Source: Actinostola sp. cb2023 (lineage: Eukaryota > Cnidaria > Anthozoa > Actiniaria > Actinostolidae). Taken from it: a DNA stretch of 64,000 bases. Of this stretch, positions 12,435 through 25,600 are shown in pieces (position 1 is the stretch's first letter; the number at the start of each line of letters is the position of its first letter). Position numbers and translations under genes: made by a program. The notes beneath the pieces were generated by a model, which saw nothing but the letters and a program-made list of their open reading frames with translations, searched no databases and was not told the DNA's origin. The stretch spans positions 186,001 to 250,000 of the forward strand of contig JAUJYZ010001259.1 of NCBI GenBank assembly GCA_033675265.1, read 5' to 3'.

Positions 12435-13130
12435 TTCACAGTTGAGTCGTGCGAATCGTCGGGCGCGAAAAGTCAAATGTACAAAACGAAACGACTTGTA
12501 CTATTATCAAAATGCTACAAGACAACACTCATTACAAGTGCAACTCGAGTACCATTGAATTTGAAGCTGCAGAAGCAAAATTGACCACCTAAACTGACTG
12601 CAAAGAAGCTGACCAACATTCACAAACGTGGCGCCATTTTGGATTCGGCGGTGAAAAATACGAAATCAAAAAACGCAAAAAATGCTCTGTCTACATTATT
12701 ATCGTACAAAATAACACTAAACAAGTTACCAACATTCACTAACCTGTCATTGCAAGTGCAAAACATGGACATATGCGCTGTTAAAAACTTAGAAAATCCA
12801 TAAAATGACTCTCTTTCTGGATTTTGCAAAGACGCCACGACACGACGTCACGAGTGTCGCCACGAGTTCGAGTACTGTCACAATGCATTGTGGGTCAGAC
12901 ACAGGGAGCCCAACAGAACCGAACGAGGTGGGGTTTTGCCCCTAGGGGGGGTACTTCGGGGTAAAAAGGGTAGGGATCTGAAAACCTAAAAAATACCCTA
13001 AAAAGCCGTAAAAACTGCCTTCCCTAAAAAGTACTTCGTAGCCTGAAAAAAAAACTAAAAATACCTACAAAAATAACTGACTACTGTTGGCTTGGCACCG
13101 AATGACGATTTCAACACCTATAAAATACGA
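12435..13130. other. Intergenic, no gene seen
   Basis: Contains a low-complexity stretch rich in CCTAAAAA words (12960-13080). No protein-coding signal recognised. Confidence 0.4.
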
Positions 13131-13174
13131 CGGTCATTCCTACCACTCGTATATAGGGAGTACCCCGAGTACCC

Positions 13175-13236
13175 CCTAGTACCCCCCCCCCCCCCCCCCT
13201 CCCCTCCCTTCCCCCCACACCCCCCCCCCCCCCCCT
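13175..13236 (+). repeat. Poly-C tract
   Basis: Two runs of about 18-20 cytosines separated by CTCCCCTCCCTTCCCCCCACA-like sequence. The complementary strand is a G-tract with many runs of three or more guanines, able in principle to form a G-quadruplex. It makes a spurious proline-rich reading frame. Confidence 0.85.
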
Positions 13237-13413
13237 TGCAGTTGGCTTTGGGAGAAAAGCGTCTCAAAAGGAGGCTAGGGTTTTATCAGGTTGAACTTCG
13301 TATTCCCGTTAATATATTACGTATACCTACTCAATTTGTAAATATTTTTGACAACTCATCCTCTCTCTTATACATACATTTTAGATATTTTATATTTTAG
13401 ATATTTTATTTTA

Positions 13414-13560
13414 TTCTTTCTTTCTTTCTTCCTCCCTTTCTTATTTCATTCCTTCAGTTTTCCTTTCTTTCATTTATCCTTCTTTCATCTGATTTTCTTT
13501 TTCTGTTCCCTTCCCTTTTCTTTGTCTCTTTTTTCTCTCTCTTTCCTATCTTTCTTTTCC
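13414..13560 (+). repeat. Polypyrimidine tract
   Basis: Continuous C/T-rich sequence of CTTT and CCTT words with few interruptions. Confidence 0.8.
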
Positions 13561-13995
13561 TTATAAAAGGGTTCTAATTCTGGGTGTTTCCCTGCCTTGT
13601 GTCCTCTGCGGTCAGTTCCTACTATTTCATACTGTGATATAGTTCAGATACCACAGATGACCCTATGGAAGTAACTGCAGTTCTGCAAAAGCTACAAATT
13701 ACTAAATACGGTAAACGAAACTCTACACCCAGCACTTCATTGTTCGAGACATTAGAGCCGTTCGTTGAATGCCCGTCACGTAACTATTCACTTTTATAGG
13801 TCTATTGAAAGCAATAACCGTAATTCTATAATCTTTATAGATTACTATTGTGTTGCTTTATACAACTAGACATGTATTTTTATGATATTTAGATTTATAC
13901 GTTTCTATCTCTGAGAATTACAATTAATTATAAGGGTATCGGGTTTTATATTCAGTGATGCAGCAGTAAACAAACAAAACCATTGCATTTGGCAT

Positions 13996-14066
13996 TTTAT
14001 TGATTTATTAAAAACATCCAATACAACACAGGTATATATATCCCTGGACTGTCAATCATGTTTATT
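13996..14066 (-). terminator. Polyadenylation signals of the tropomyosin gene
   Basis: On the minus strand AATAAA occurs at 14066-14061, 14009-14004 and 14001-13996, 69 to 139 bases after the tropomyosin stop codon. Any of these could serve; the two close together are the likeliest end of the transcript. Confidence 0.6.
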
Positions 14067-14134
14067 AATCGTACATCTATAAACTATCATATGTATACCT
14101 GATGGTAGTGCTACAATAAGTATTCTATTGTCCA

Positions 14135-14893
14135 TTATTCGATGCTCGACTCCACGAGTTCAGCCATGTCTTCCATTTCCTTTTCGACGTCATCTCTCTT
14201 TTTACGAAAGTCTTCGATATTGACGCTCTGTTCGTCCAGCTGACGTTCGAGGGGTGCGCAGCGACGTTCCGTGTCTTCTGCTTGTGCCAGCAACTCCTTC
14301 AATTGCTCTCCTAAAAACTGTATCTTTTCCTCGGCCTCGGCTTCCCAAACTGACGCGTTGCTGTCCTTCGCTTCCAGATTTTTCAAGTTGTCGCCTGCCT
14401 CGTCGACTGTGAGTTGCAACTTTTCCAGCAGAGTTTCTGCGGCGTTGGCCCGAGCCCGCTGCTTCGTTAGCTCGCTTTCTGTTTGTTGTAACTTTTGAAT
14501 GATTTCGATGTTTCGATGATCGTATTGATCTGCCTGTTGAGTCGCTTCTTTCAACTTTTCTTCTAAATCTATGAGTCGCTCGTCTCCGTCTAGCTCAACA
14601 CCTTCGAGCTCCCTCACGAGTTCACCATCAGTTTCTTGTCTCTGCTCCAACTCATCCAATCTTGCTTTCTTGCTGTCGAGCTGTTTGGTAGTTTTGTTGA
14701 GGTCTCTCTCAATTAAAACCATTCTATTCTGCATGGAGTCCAGGTCTGATTCATGTTGGTAGGATCGTGTCTCGGCATCCTTCATCTCAGCCTTAGACAT
14801 CTGCTCTCTCTCTTCTGCCTCCTCGATTTTATCTTTAAGCGCTTGCATCTTCTCTCGAACCTTGTCCATCATAGTAGACGCTGTTGTAGACAT
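14135..14893 (-). CDS. TPM: Tropomyosin, 252 residues, uninterrupted
   Basis: Tropomyosin is a two-chain coiled coil that lies along actin filaments and stabilises them. The whole protein is one heptad-repeat coiled coil without prolines, rich in Glu, Lys, Leu and Ala, with invariant-type segments such as MQALKDKIEEAEER near the N-terminus, LDELEQRQ in the middle and DDVEKEMEDMAELVESS at the end. It is shorter than the 284-residue muscle form of bilaterians and near the 240-253 residues known from cnidarians. ATG at 14893 is the first in frame; the stop is TAA at 14137-14135. Oddity: the whole reading frame is in one exon. A 3' splice-site-like CTACTCTACAG lies just upstream (about 14920-14930), so a 5' leader intron is possible. 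No poly-A tract marks it as a retrocopy. Confidence 0.93.
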   Translation of the reverse strand: MSTTASTMMDKVREKMQALKDKIEEAEEREQMSKAEMKDAETRSYQHESDLDSMQNRMVLIERDLNKTTKQLDSKKARLDELEQRQETDGELVRELEGVELDGDERLIDLEEKLKEATQQADQYDHRNIEIIQKLQQTESELTKQRARANAAETLLEKLQLTVDEAGDNLKNLEAKDSNASVWEAEAEEKIQFLGEQLKELLAQAEDTERRCAPLERQLDEQSVNIEDFRKKRDDVEKEMEDMAELVESSIE

Positions 14894-14930
14894 TGCGAAG
14901 TCTTGTTATGATTTCCCAAACAACGTCTGT

Positions 14931-16170
14931 AGAGTAGCAAGAGTTGGTTGTGCAGCACGCAAGGCCTTGGCGTTATAGCACTGGTTATCTATTTCCCTAC
15001 TTGTAAACTGTTAGTAAAGGAATCTTAAGAATGCATGGGAGCGTCATATGCATTTTGCAGTTTAGTGGCTTTAGTATCTGCACAATTATCCTCGATTTGG
15101 TCGTACAGTTATGACCCTCGGTGACCCCCCTACAAACATGAATGCACGACTAAGTTAGCCAATTCTTACAGAAAACCATTAATAGAAAACCCAGACTCAA
15201 CTTTCAAGTCTAACAACACAACACGGATTTATCTGACTTCTCTTTGATTTCTTTTCTACTACCGAAATTGCATGAGTGCAAATTCAAGTTGTCTAGAGTT
15301 GAATATCTTGTTCCAAACTATTTTTGTAAATGGAACGTATTATCTTTCAAAGGCAAAGAAACGTGAGCCTACCCCTGTAGGTTCATGTATAAACTGTATT
15401 GATAAAGTACTGCATATCTCTTAGTTTACTGGAGATATTACGGCTTGGCTTGTAATGTTAAAATCTGTGTCATAAACTAGTGAATACGGTCTGTTAGCGC
15501 TACAGCTGCTGGGGTACACCAATCAGTCCATTAAGTTCCTTGATGGCTTTGGTGGTAGGTCATGTCAATCCCACACCGTGTTGAAATACACGTTTCAATC
15601 GTTTCCATGCTCAGCATACAGAATAGAAGTCAGCAGCATTTTGTATTGACGAACACGATGTAGACTGTAAAAATTGTAGGCGCTTTTCGTCGGCGGGTAG
15701 TAGGATTGTAGCTCCAGCGCTGTGGAATGTGTGGTATGGTTATGCTATTAATGGTCACGTTAGAAGATAAGACTCTATAGTCACAGTGGGTAAAGACTTG
15801 GGCAAGAACTTTTCTTTGTTTGACCTTAGCTAGATATCAGCTCAGTTTGATCTTATACTTATTAATGCATTCTTATTATCGTTCAATCTTCCCGTTTGTT
15901 GTATTTTTTCCTTCCCTTTATTTCTATTTCTATCATTCATTCGTTCAGTGCGGTCAGTGCGCTATTCTGCATGGCAGATACAGAGAGCATGGGGACTAGG
16001 AAAGAACGTGAGCTTGACATAAGGGAGAGGTAGGAGAGTGTAGATAGGAATTAACTGAGAAAAGAGAATCCGACGGGTAAATTATTTTAATTTTGCAGGT
16101 AAAGACATACTGCATTTGTTTAATATACCATTAATAAGCAATTAGTATTATATTAACAAGTATTATCTTA
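14931..16170. other. Upstream of tropomyosin, no gene seen
   Basis: Unassigned sequence with no convincing coding region; it should hold the tropomyosin promoter, but I cannot point to a clear TATA box. Confidence 0.4.
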
Positions 16171-16176
16171 CCTTGT

Positions 16177-16480
16177 CAATATATATAGCTAGATGCATAA
16201 TCATTGTCGGGTTGAAAATCAAGAAAGCTATGACCAAAAGGAATCCTGGGAAATTAAAACTCTCAAATAACCCCGTCAAATGATCGACCTTTTTATCCAG
16301 ACTTATAGGATTTTAGTTAAATACTGGCTCATATACCTTCAAAACTACGAGAACATTGAATATATCTGTATGTAATGCGGGTCATGAACTGATTTCCCAT
16401 CCATCCTTGCGGTCTCAGATTCTATGATTTATGATTTTCAACCCGACAACGATTTTGCAATTAGCTATATACACATATAT
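16177..16480. mobile_element. MITE with about 45-bp terminal inverted repeats
   Basis: The left end reads ATATATAGCTAGATGCATAA followed by TTGTCGGGTTGAAAATCA; the right end gives nearly the same sequence on the other strand (GATTTTCAACCCGACAA near 16433-16450). About 300 bp, no coding capacity. Confidence 0.75.
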
Positions 16481-16579
16481 TATTCTTATCAGATTAGAAT
16501 TGTATTTGTTATCATTGATTATATATATAGATATCTTGTAATTTCTAAGGCCCATTTGTAAACCCCAAAGTTGACTTTA

Positions 16580-16604
16580 CTTATTATTATTATTATCATT
16601 ATTA

Positions 16605-16667
<63 letters not shown>

Positions 16668-16670
16668 TTA
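16580..16670 (+). repeat. (TTA)n microsatellite bordering the satellite array
   Basis: About 30 triplets with three early interruptions (TCA). It abuts the first 37-bp unit directly. Confidence 0.95.
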
Positions 16671-16674
16671 TGGT

Positions 16675-19600
16675 GCTATGGTGTACAGTGTACAAAGAAA
16701 GTACACGACGCGCTATGGTGTACAGTGTACAAAGACAGTACACGACGCGCTATGGTGTACAGTGCACAAAGACAGTACACGACGGGCTATGGTGTACAGT
16801 GTACAAAGACAGTGCACGACGCGCTATGGTGTACAGTGTACAAAGACAGTGCACGACGCGCTATGGTGTACAGTGTACAAAGACAGTGCACGACGCGCTA
16901 TGGTGTACAGTGTACAAAGACAGTACACGACGCGCTATGGTGTACAGTGTACAAAGACAGTGCACGACGCGCTATGGTGTACAGTACACAAAGAGAGTGC
17001 ACGACGCGCTATGGTGTACAGTGTAGAAAGACAGTACACGACGCGCTATGGTGTACAGTGTACAAAGACAGTGCACGACGCGCTATGGTGTACAGTGTAC
17101 AAAGACAGTGCACGACGCGCTATGGTGTACAGTGTACAAAGACAGTGCACGACGCGCTATGGTGTACAGTGTACAAAGAGAGTACACGACGCGCTATGGT
17201 GTACAGTGTACAAAGACAGTACACGACGCGCTATGGTGTACAGTGTACAAAGACAGTGCACGACGCGCTATGGTGTACAGTGTACAAAGACAGTACACGA
17301 CGCGCTATGGTGTACAGTCCACAAAGACAGTGCACGACGCGCTATGGTGTACAGTGTATAAAGACAGTGCACGACGCGCTATGGTGTACAGTGTATAAAG
17401 ACAGTGCACGACGCGCTATGGTGTACAGTGTACAAAGACAGTGCACGACGCGCTATGGTGTACAGTGTGTATAAAGACAGTGCACGACGCGCTATGGTGT
17501 ACAGTGTACAAAGACAGTGCACGATGCGCTATGGTCAGTGCACAAAGACAAAGCACGACGCGCTATGGTGTATAGTGTACAAAGACAGTGCACGACGCGC
17601 TATGGTGTACAGTGTACAAAGACAGTGCACGACGCGCTATGGTGTACAGTGTATAAAGACAGTACACGACGCGCTATGGTGTACAGTGTACAAAGACAGT
17701 GCACGACGCGCTATGGTGTACAGTGTATAAAGACAGTACACGACGCGCTATGGTGTACAGTGCACGACGCGCTATGGTGTACAGTGTACAAAGACAGTGC
17801 ACGACGCGCTATGGTGTACAGTGTACAAAGACAGACACGCGCTATGGTGTACAGTGTACACAAAGACAGTGCACGACGCGCTATGGTGTACAGTGTACAA
17901 AGACAGTGCACGACGCGCTATGGTGTACAGTGTACAAAGACAGCACGACGCACGACGCGCTATGGTGTACAGTGTACAAAGACAGTGCACGACGCGCTAT
18001 GGTGTACAGTGTACAAAGACAGTGCACGACGCGCTATGGTGTACAGTGTACAAAGACAGTGCACGACGCGCTATGGTGTACAGTGTACAAAGACAGTGCA
18101 CGACGCGCGCTATGGTGTACAGTGTACAAAGACAGTGCACGACGCGCTATGGTGTACAGTGTATAAAGACAGTGCACGACGCGCTATGGTGTACAGTGTA
18201 TAAAGACAGTGCACGACGCGCTATGGTGTACAGTGTACAAAGACAGTGCACGATGCGCTATGGTCAGTGCACAAAGACAAAGCACGACGCGCTATGGTGT
18301 ACAGTGTACAAAGACAGTAGACGACGCGCTATGGTGTACAGTGTACAAAGACAGTGCACGACGCGCTATGGTGTACAGTGTATAAAGACAGTACACAACG
18401 CGCTATGGTGTACAGTGTACCAAGACAGTGCACGACGCGCTATGGTGTACAGTGTATAAAGACAGTACACAACGCGCTATGGTGTACAGTGTACCAAAGA
18501 CAGTGCACGACGCGCTATGGTCAGTGCACAAAGACAGTACACGACGCGCTATGGTGTACAGTGCACAAAGACAGTGCACGACGCGCTATGGTGTACAGTG
18601 TACAAAGACAGTACACGACGCGCTATGGTGTACAGTGTACAAAGACAGTGCACGACGCGCTATGGTGTACAGTGTACAAAGACAGTGCACGACGCGCTAT
18701 GGTGTACAGTGTACAAAGACAGTGCACACGACGCGCTATGGTGTACAGTGTACAAAGACAGTGCACGACGCGCTATGGTGTACAGTGTACAAAGACAGTG
18801 CACGACGCGCTATGGTGTACAGTGTACAAAGACAGTGCACGACGCGCTATGGTGCACAGTGTATAAAGACAGTGCACGACGCGCTATGGTGTACAGTGTA
18901 CAAAGACAGTGCACGACGCGCTATGGTGTACAGTGTACAAAGACAGTGCACGACGCGCTATGGTGTACAGTGTATAAAGACAGTGCACGACGCGCTATGG
19001 TGTACAGTGTACAAAGACAGTGCACGACGCGCTATGGTCAGTGCACAAAGACAGTGCACGACGCGCTATGGTGTATAGTGTACAAAGACAGTAGACGACG
19101 CGCTATGGTGTACAGTGTACAAAGACAGTGCACGACGCGCTATGGTGTACAGTGTATAAAGACAGTACACAACGCGCTATGGTGTACAGTGTACCAAGAC
19201 AGTGCACGACGCGCTATGGTGTACAGTGTATAAAGACAGTACACAACGCGCTATGGTGTACAGTGTACCAATAAGACAGTGCACGACGCGCTATGGTCAG
19301 TGCACAAAGACAGTGCACGACGCGCTATGGTGTACAGTGTACAAAGACAGTGCACGACGCGCTATGGTGTACAGTGTACAAAGACAGTGCACGACGCGCT
19401 ATGGTGTACAGTGTACAAAGACAGTGCACGACGCGCTATGGTGTACAGTGTACAAAGACAGTGCACGACGCGCTATGGTCAGTGCACAAAGACAGTGCAC
19501 GACGCGCTATGGTGTATAGTGTACAAAGACAGTAGACGACGCGCTATGGTGTACAGTGTACAAAGACAGTGCACGACGCGCTATGGTGTACAGTGTATAA

Positions 19601-22600
19601 AGACAGTACACAACGCGCTATGGTGTACAGTGTACCAAAGACAGTGCACGACGCGCTATGGTGTACAGTGTACAAAGACAGTGCACGACGCGCTATGGTG
19701 TACAGTGTACAAAGACAGTACACGACGCGCTATGGTGTACAGTGTACAAAGACAGTGCACGACGCGCTATGGTGTACAGTGTACAAAGACAGTGCACGAC
19801 GCGCTATGGTGTACAGTGTATAAAGACAGTGCACGACGCGCTATGGTGTACAGTGTACAAAGACAGTGCACGACGCGCTATGGTGCACAGTGTATAAAGA
19901 CAGTGCACGACGCGCTATGGTGTACAGTGTACAAAGACAGTGCACGACGCGCTATGGTCAGTGCACAAAGACAGTGCACGACGCGCTATGGTGTATAGTG
20001 TACAAAGACAGTAGACGACGCGCTATGGTGTACAGTGTACAAAGACAGTGCACGACGCGCTATGGTGTACAGTGTATAAAGACAGTACACAACGCGCTAT
20101 TGGTGTACAGTGTACCAAGACAGTGCACGACGCGCTATGGTGTACAGTGTATAAAGACAGTACACGACGCGCTATGGTGTACAGTGTACCAAAAGACAGT
20201 GCACGACGCGCTATGGGTACAGTGCACAAAGACAGTGCACGACGCGCTATGGTGTACAGTGTACAAAGACAGTGCACGACGCGCTATGGTGTACAGTGTA
20301 CAAAGACAGTGCACGACGCGCTATGGTGTACAGTGTACAAAGACAGTGCACGACGCGCTATGGTGTACAGTGTACAAAGACAGTGCACGACGCGCTATGT
20401 GTACAGTGCACAAAGACAGTGCACGACGCGCTATGGTGTACAGTGTACAAAGACAGTGCACGACGCGCTATGGTGTACAGTGTACAAAGACAGTGCACGA
20501 CGCGCTATGGTGTACAGTGTATAAAGACAGTGCACGACGCGCTATGGTGTACAGTGTACAAAGACAGTGCACGACGCGCTATGGTGTACAGTGTACAAAG
20601 ACAGTGCACGACGCGCTATGGTGTACAGTGTACAAAGACAGTACACGACGCGCTATGGTGTACAGTGTACAAAGACAGTGCACGACGCGCTATGGTGTAC
20701 AGTGTACAAAGACAGTGCACGACGCGCTATGGTGTACAGTGTACAAAGACAGTGCACGACGCGCTATGGTGTACAGTGTACAAAGACAGTGCACGACGCG
20801 CTATGGTGTACAGTGTATAAAGACAGTGCACGACGCGCTATGGTGTACAGTGTACAAAGACAGTGCACGACGCGCTATGGTGTACAGTGTACAAAGACAG
20901 TGCACGACGCGCTATGGTGTACAGTGTACAAAGACAGTGCACGACGCGCTATGGTGTACAGTGTACAAAGACAGTGCACGACGCGCTATGGTGTACAGTG
21001 TATAAAGACAGTACACGACGCGCTATGGTGTACAGTGTACAAAGACAGTGCACGACGCGCTATGGTGTACAGTGTATAAAGACAGTACACGACGCGCTAT
21101 GGTGTACAGTGTACAAAGACAGTGCACGACGCGCTATGGTGTACAGTGTACAAAGACAGTGCACGACGCGCTATGGTGTACAGTGTACAAAGACAGTGCA
21201 CGACGCGCTATGGTGTACAGTGTACAAAGACAGTGCACGACGCGCTATGGTGTACAGTGTACAAAGACAGTGCACGACGCGCTATGGTGTACAGTGTACA
21301 AAGACAGTGCACGACGCGCTATGGTGTACAGTGTACAAAGACAGTGCACGACGCGCTATGGTGTACAGTGTACAAAGACAGTGCACGACGCGCTATGGTG
21401 TACAGTGTACAAAGACAGTGCACGACGCGCTATGGTGTACAGTGTACAAAGACAGTGCACGACGCGCTATGGTGTACAGTGTACAAAGACAGTGCACGAC
21501 GCGCTATGGTGTACAGTGCACAAAGACAGTGCACGACGCGCTATGGTGTACAGTGTACAAAGACAGTGCACGACGCGCTATGGTGTACAGTGTACAAAGA
21601 CAGTGCACGACGCGCTATGGTGTACAGTGTATAAAGACAGTACACGACGCGCTATGGTGTACAGTGTACAAAGACAGTGCACGACGCGCTATGGTGTACA
21701 GTGTATAAAGACAGTACACAACGCGCTATGGTGTACAGTGTACCAAGACAGTGCACGACGCGCTATGGTCAGTGCACAAAGACAGTGCACGACGCGCTAT
21801 GGTGTACAGTGTACCAAGACAGTGCACGACGCGCTATGGTGTACAGTGCACAAAGACAGTGCACGACGCGCTATGGTGTACAGTGTATAAAGACAGTGCA
21901 CGACGCGCTATGGTGTACAGTGTACAAAGACAGTGCACGACGCGCTATGGTCAGTGTACAAAGACAGTGCACGACGCGCTATGGTGTATAGTGTACAAAG
22001 ACAGTACGACGACGCGCTATGGTGTACAGTGTACAAAGACAGTGCACGACGCGCTATGGTGTACAGTGTATAAAGACAGTACACAACGCGCTATGGTGTA
22101 CAGTGTACCAAGACAGTGCACGACGCGCTATGGTGTACAGTGTATAAAGACAGTACACAACGCGCTATGGTGTACAGTGTACCAAGACAGTGCACGACGC
22201 GCTATGGTCAGTGCACAAAGACAGTGCACGACGCGCTATGGTGTACAGTGTACCAAGACAGTGCACGACGCGCTATGGTCAGTGCACAAAGACAGTGCAC
22301 GACGCGCTATGGTGTACAGTGTACAAAGACAGTACACGACGCGCTATGGTGTACAGTGTACAAAGACAGTGCACGACGCGCTATGGTGTACAGTGTATAA
22401 AGACAGTACACGACGCGCTATGGTGTACAGTGTACAAAGACAGTGCACGACGCGCTATGGTGTACAGTGTACAAAGACAGTGCACGACGCGCTATGGTGT
22501 ACAGTGTACAAAGACAGTACACGACGCGCTATGGTGTACAGTGTACAAAGACAGTGCACGACGCGCTATGGTCAGTGCACAAAGACAGTGCACGACAGTG

Positions 22601-25600
22601 CACGACGCGCTATGGTGTACAGTGTACAAAGACAGTGCACGACGCGCTATGGTGTACAGTGTACAAAGACAGTGCACGACGCGCTATGGTGTACAGTGTA
22701 CAAAGACAGTGCACGACGCGCTATGGTGTACAGTGTACAAAGACAGTGCACGACGCGCTATGGTGTACAGTGTACAAAGACAGTGCACGACGCGCTATGG
22801 TGTACAGTGTACAAAGACAGTGCACGACGCGCTATGGTGTACAGTGTACAAAGACAGTGCACGACGCGCTATGGTGTACAGTGTACAAAGACAGTGCACG
22901 ACGCGCTATGGTGTACAGTGTACAAAGACAGTGCACGACGCGCTATGGTGTACAGTGTACAAAGACAGTGCATGCTATGTACAGTGTACAAAGACAGTGC
23001 ACGACGCGCTATGGTGTACAGTGTACAAAGACAGTGCACGACGCGCTATGGTGTACAGTGTACAAAGACAGTGCACGACGCGCTATGGTGTACAGTGTAC
23101 AAAGACAGTGCACGAAACGCGCTATGGTGTACAGTGTACAAAGACAGTGCAAAGACACGACGCGCTATGGTGTACAGTGTACAAAGACAGTGCACGACGC
23201 GCTATGGTGTACAGTGTACAAAGACAGTGCACGACGCGCTATGGTGTACAGTGTACAAAGACAGTACACGACGCGCTATGGTGTACAGTGTACAAAGACA
23301 GTGCACGACGCGCTATGGTGTACAGTGTACAAAGACAGTGCACGACGCGCTATGGTGTACAGTGTACAAAGACAGTGCACGACGCGCTATGGTGTACAGT
23401 GTACAAAGACAGTGCACGACGCGCTATGGTGTACAGTGTACAAAGACAGTGCACGACGCGCTATGGTGTACAGTGTACAAAGACAGTGCACGACGCGCTA
23501 TGGTGTACAGTGTACAAAGACAGTGCACGACGCGCTATGGTGTACAGTGTACAAAGACAGTACACGACGCGCTATGGTGTACAGTGTACAAAGACAGTGC
23601 ACGACGCGCTATGGTGTACAGTGTACAAAGACAGTGCACGACGCGCTATGGTGTACAGTGTACAAAGACAGTGCACGACGCGCTATGGTGTACAGTGTAC
23701 AAAGACAGTGCACGACGCGCTATGGTGTACAGTGTACAAAGACAGTGCACGACGCGCTATGGTGTACAGTGTACAAAGACAGTACAGTGTACAAAGACAC
23801 GACGCGCTATGGTGTACAGTGTACAAAGACAGTGCACGACGCGCTATGGTGTACAGTGTACAAAGACAGTGCACGACGCGCTATGGTGTACAGTGTACAA
23901 AGACAGTGCACGACGCGCTATGGTGTACAGTGTACAAAAAGACAGTGCACGACGCGCTATGGTGTACAGTGTGTACAAAGACAGTGCACGACGCGCTATG
24001 GTGTACAGTGTACAAAGACAGTGCACGACGCGCTATGGTGTACAGTGTATAAAGACAGTACAGTACACGACGCGCTATGGTGTACAGTGTACAAAGACAG
24101 TGCACGACGCGCTATGGTGTACAGTGTATAAAGACAGTGCACGACGCGCTATGGTGTACAGTGTACAAAAGACAGTGCACGACGCGCTATGGTGTACAGT
24201 GTACAAAGACAGTACACGACGCGCTATACAGTACAGTGTACAAAGACAGTGCACGACGCGCTATGGTGTACAGTGTACAAAGACAGTGCACGACGCGCTA
24301 TGGTGTACAGTGTACAAAGACAGTGCACGACGCGCTATGGTGTACAGTGTACAAAGACAGTGCACGACGCGCTATGGTGTACAGTGTACAAAGACAGTGC
24401 ACGACGCGCTATGGTGTACAGTGTACAAAGACAGTGCACGACGCGCTATGGTGTACAGTGTACAAAGACAGTGCACGACGCGCTATGGTGTACAGTGTAC
24501 AAAGACAGTGCACGACGCGCTATGGTGTACAGTGTATAAAGACAGTGCACGACGCGCTATGGTGTACAGTGTATAAAGACAGTGCACGACGCGCTATGGT
24601 GTACAGTGTACAAAGACAGTGCACGACGCGCTATGGTGTACAGTGTATAAAGACAGTGCACGACGCGCTATGGTGTACAGTGTACCAAGACAGTGCACGA
24701 CGCGCTATGGTCAGTGCACAAAGACAGTGCACGACGCGCTATGGTGTACAGTGTACAAAGACAGTGCACGACGCGCTATGGTGTACAGTGTACAAAGACA
24801 GTGCACGACGCGCTATGGTGTACAGTGTATAAAGACAGTACACGACGCGCTATGGTGTACAGTGTACCAAGACAGTGCACGACGCGCTATGGTGTACAGT
24901 GTATAAAGACAGTACACAACGCGCTATGGTGTACAGTGTACCAAAGACAGTGCACGACGCGCTATGTGTACAGTGTGCACAAAGACAGTGCACGACGCGC
25001 TATGGTGTACAGTGCACAAAGACAGTGCACGACGCGCTATGGTGTACAGTGTACAAAGACAGTGCACGACGCGCTATGGTGTACAGTGTACAAAGACAGT
25101 GCACGACGCGCTATGGTGTACAGTGTACAAAGACAGTGCACGACGCGCTATGGTACAGTGCACAAAGACAGTGCACGACGCGCTATGGTGTACAGTGTAC
25201 AAAGACAGTGCACGACGCGCTATGGTGTACAGTGTACAAAGACAGTGCACGACGCGCTATGGTGTACAGTGTACAAAGACAGTACACGACGCGCTATGGT
25301 GTACAGTGTACAAAGACAGTGCACGACGCGCTATGGTGTACAGTGTACAAAGACAGTGCACGACGCGCTATGGTGTACAGTGTACAAAGACAGTACACGA
25401 CGCGCTATGGTGTACAGTGTACAAAGACAGTGCACGACGCGCTATGGTGTACAGTGTATAAAGACAGTGCACGACGCGCTATGGTGTACAGTGTATAAAG
25501 ACAGTGCACGACGCGCTATGGTGTACAGTGTACAAAGACAGTGCACGACGCGCTATGGTGTACAGTGTACAAAGACAGTGCACGACGCGCTATGGTGTAC

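Noticed and set aside
13092..13566. Proline-rich and Phe/Ser-rich proteins
   Set aside because: They are translations of the poly-C and polypyrimidine tracts.
14271..14762. Ser-rich plus-strand frames
   Set aside because: Antisense shadows of the tropomyosin coding region.
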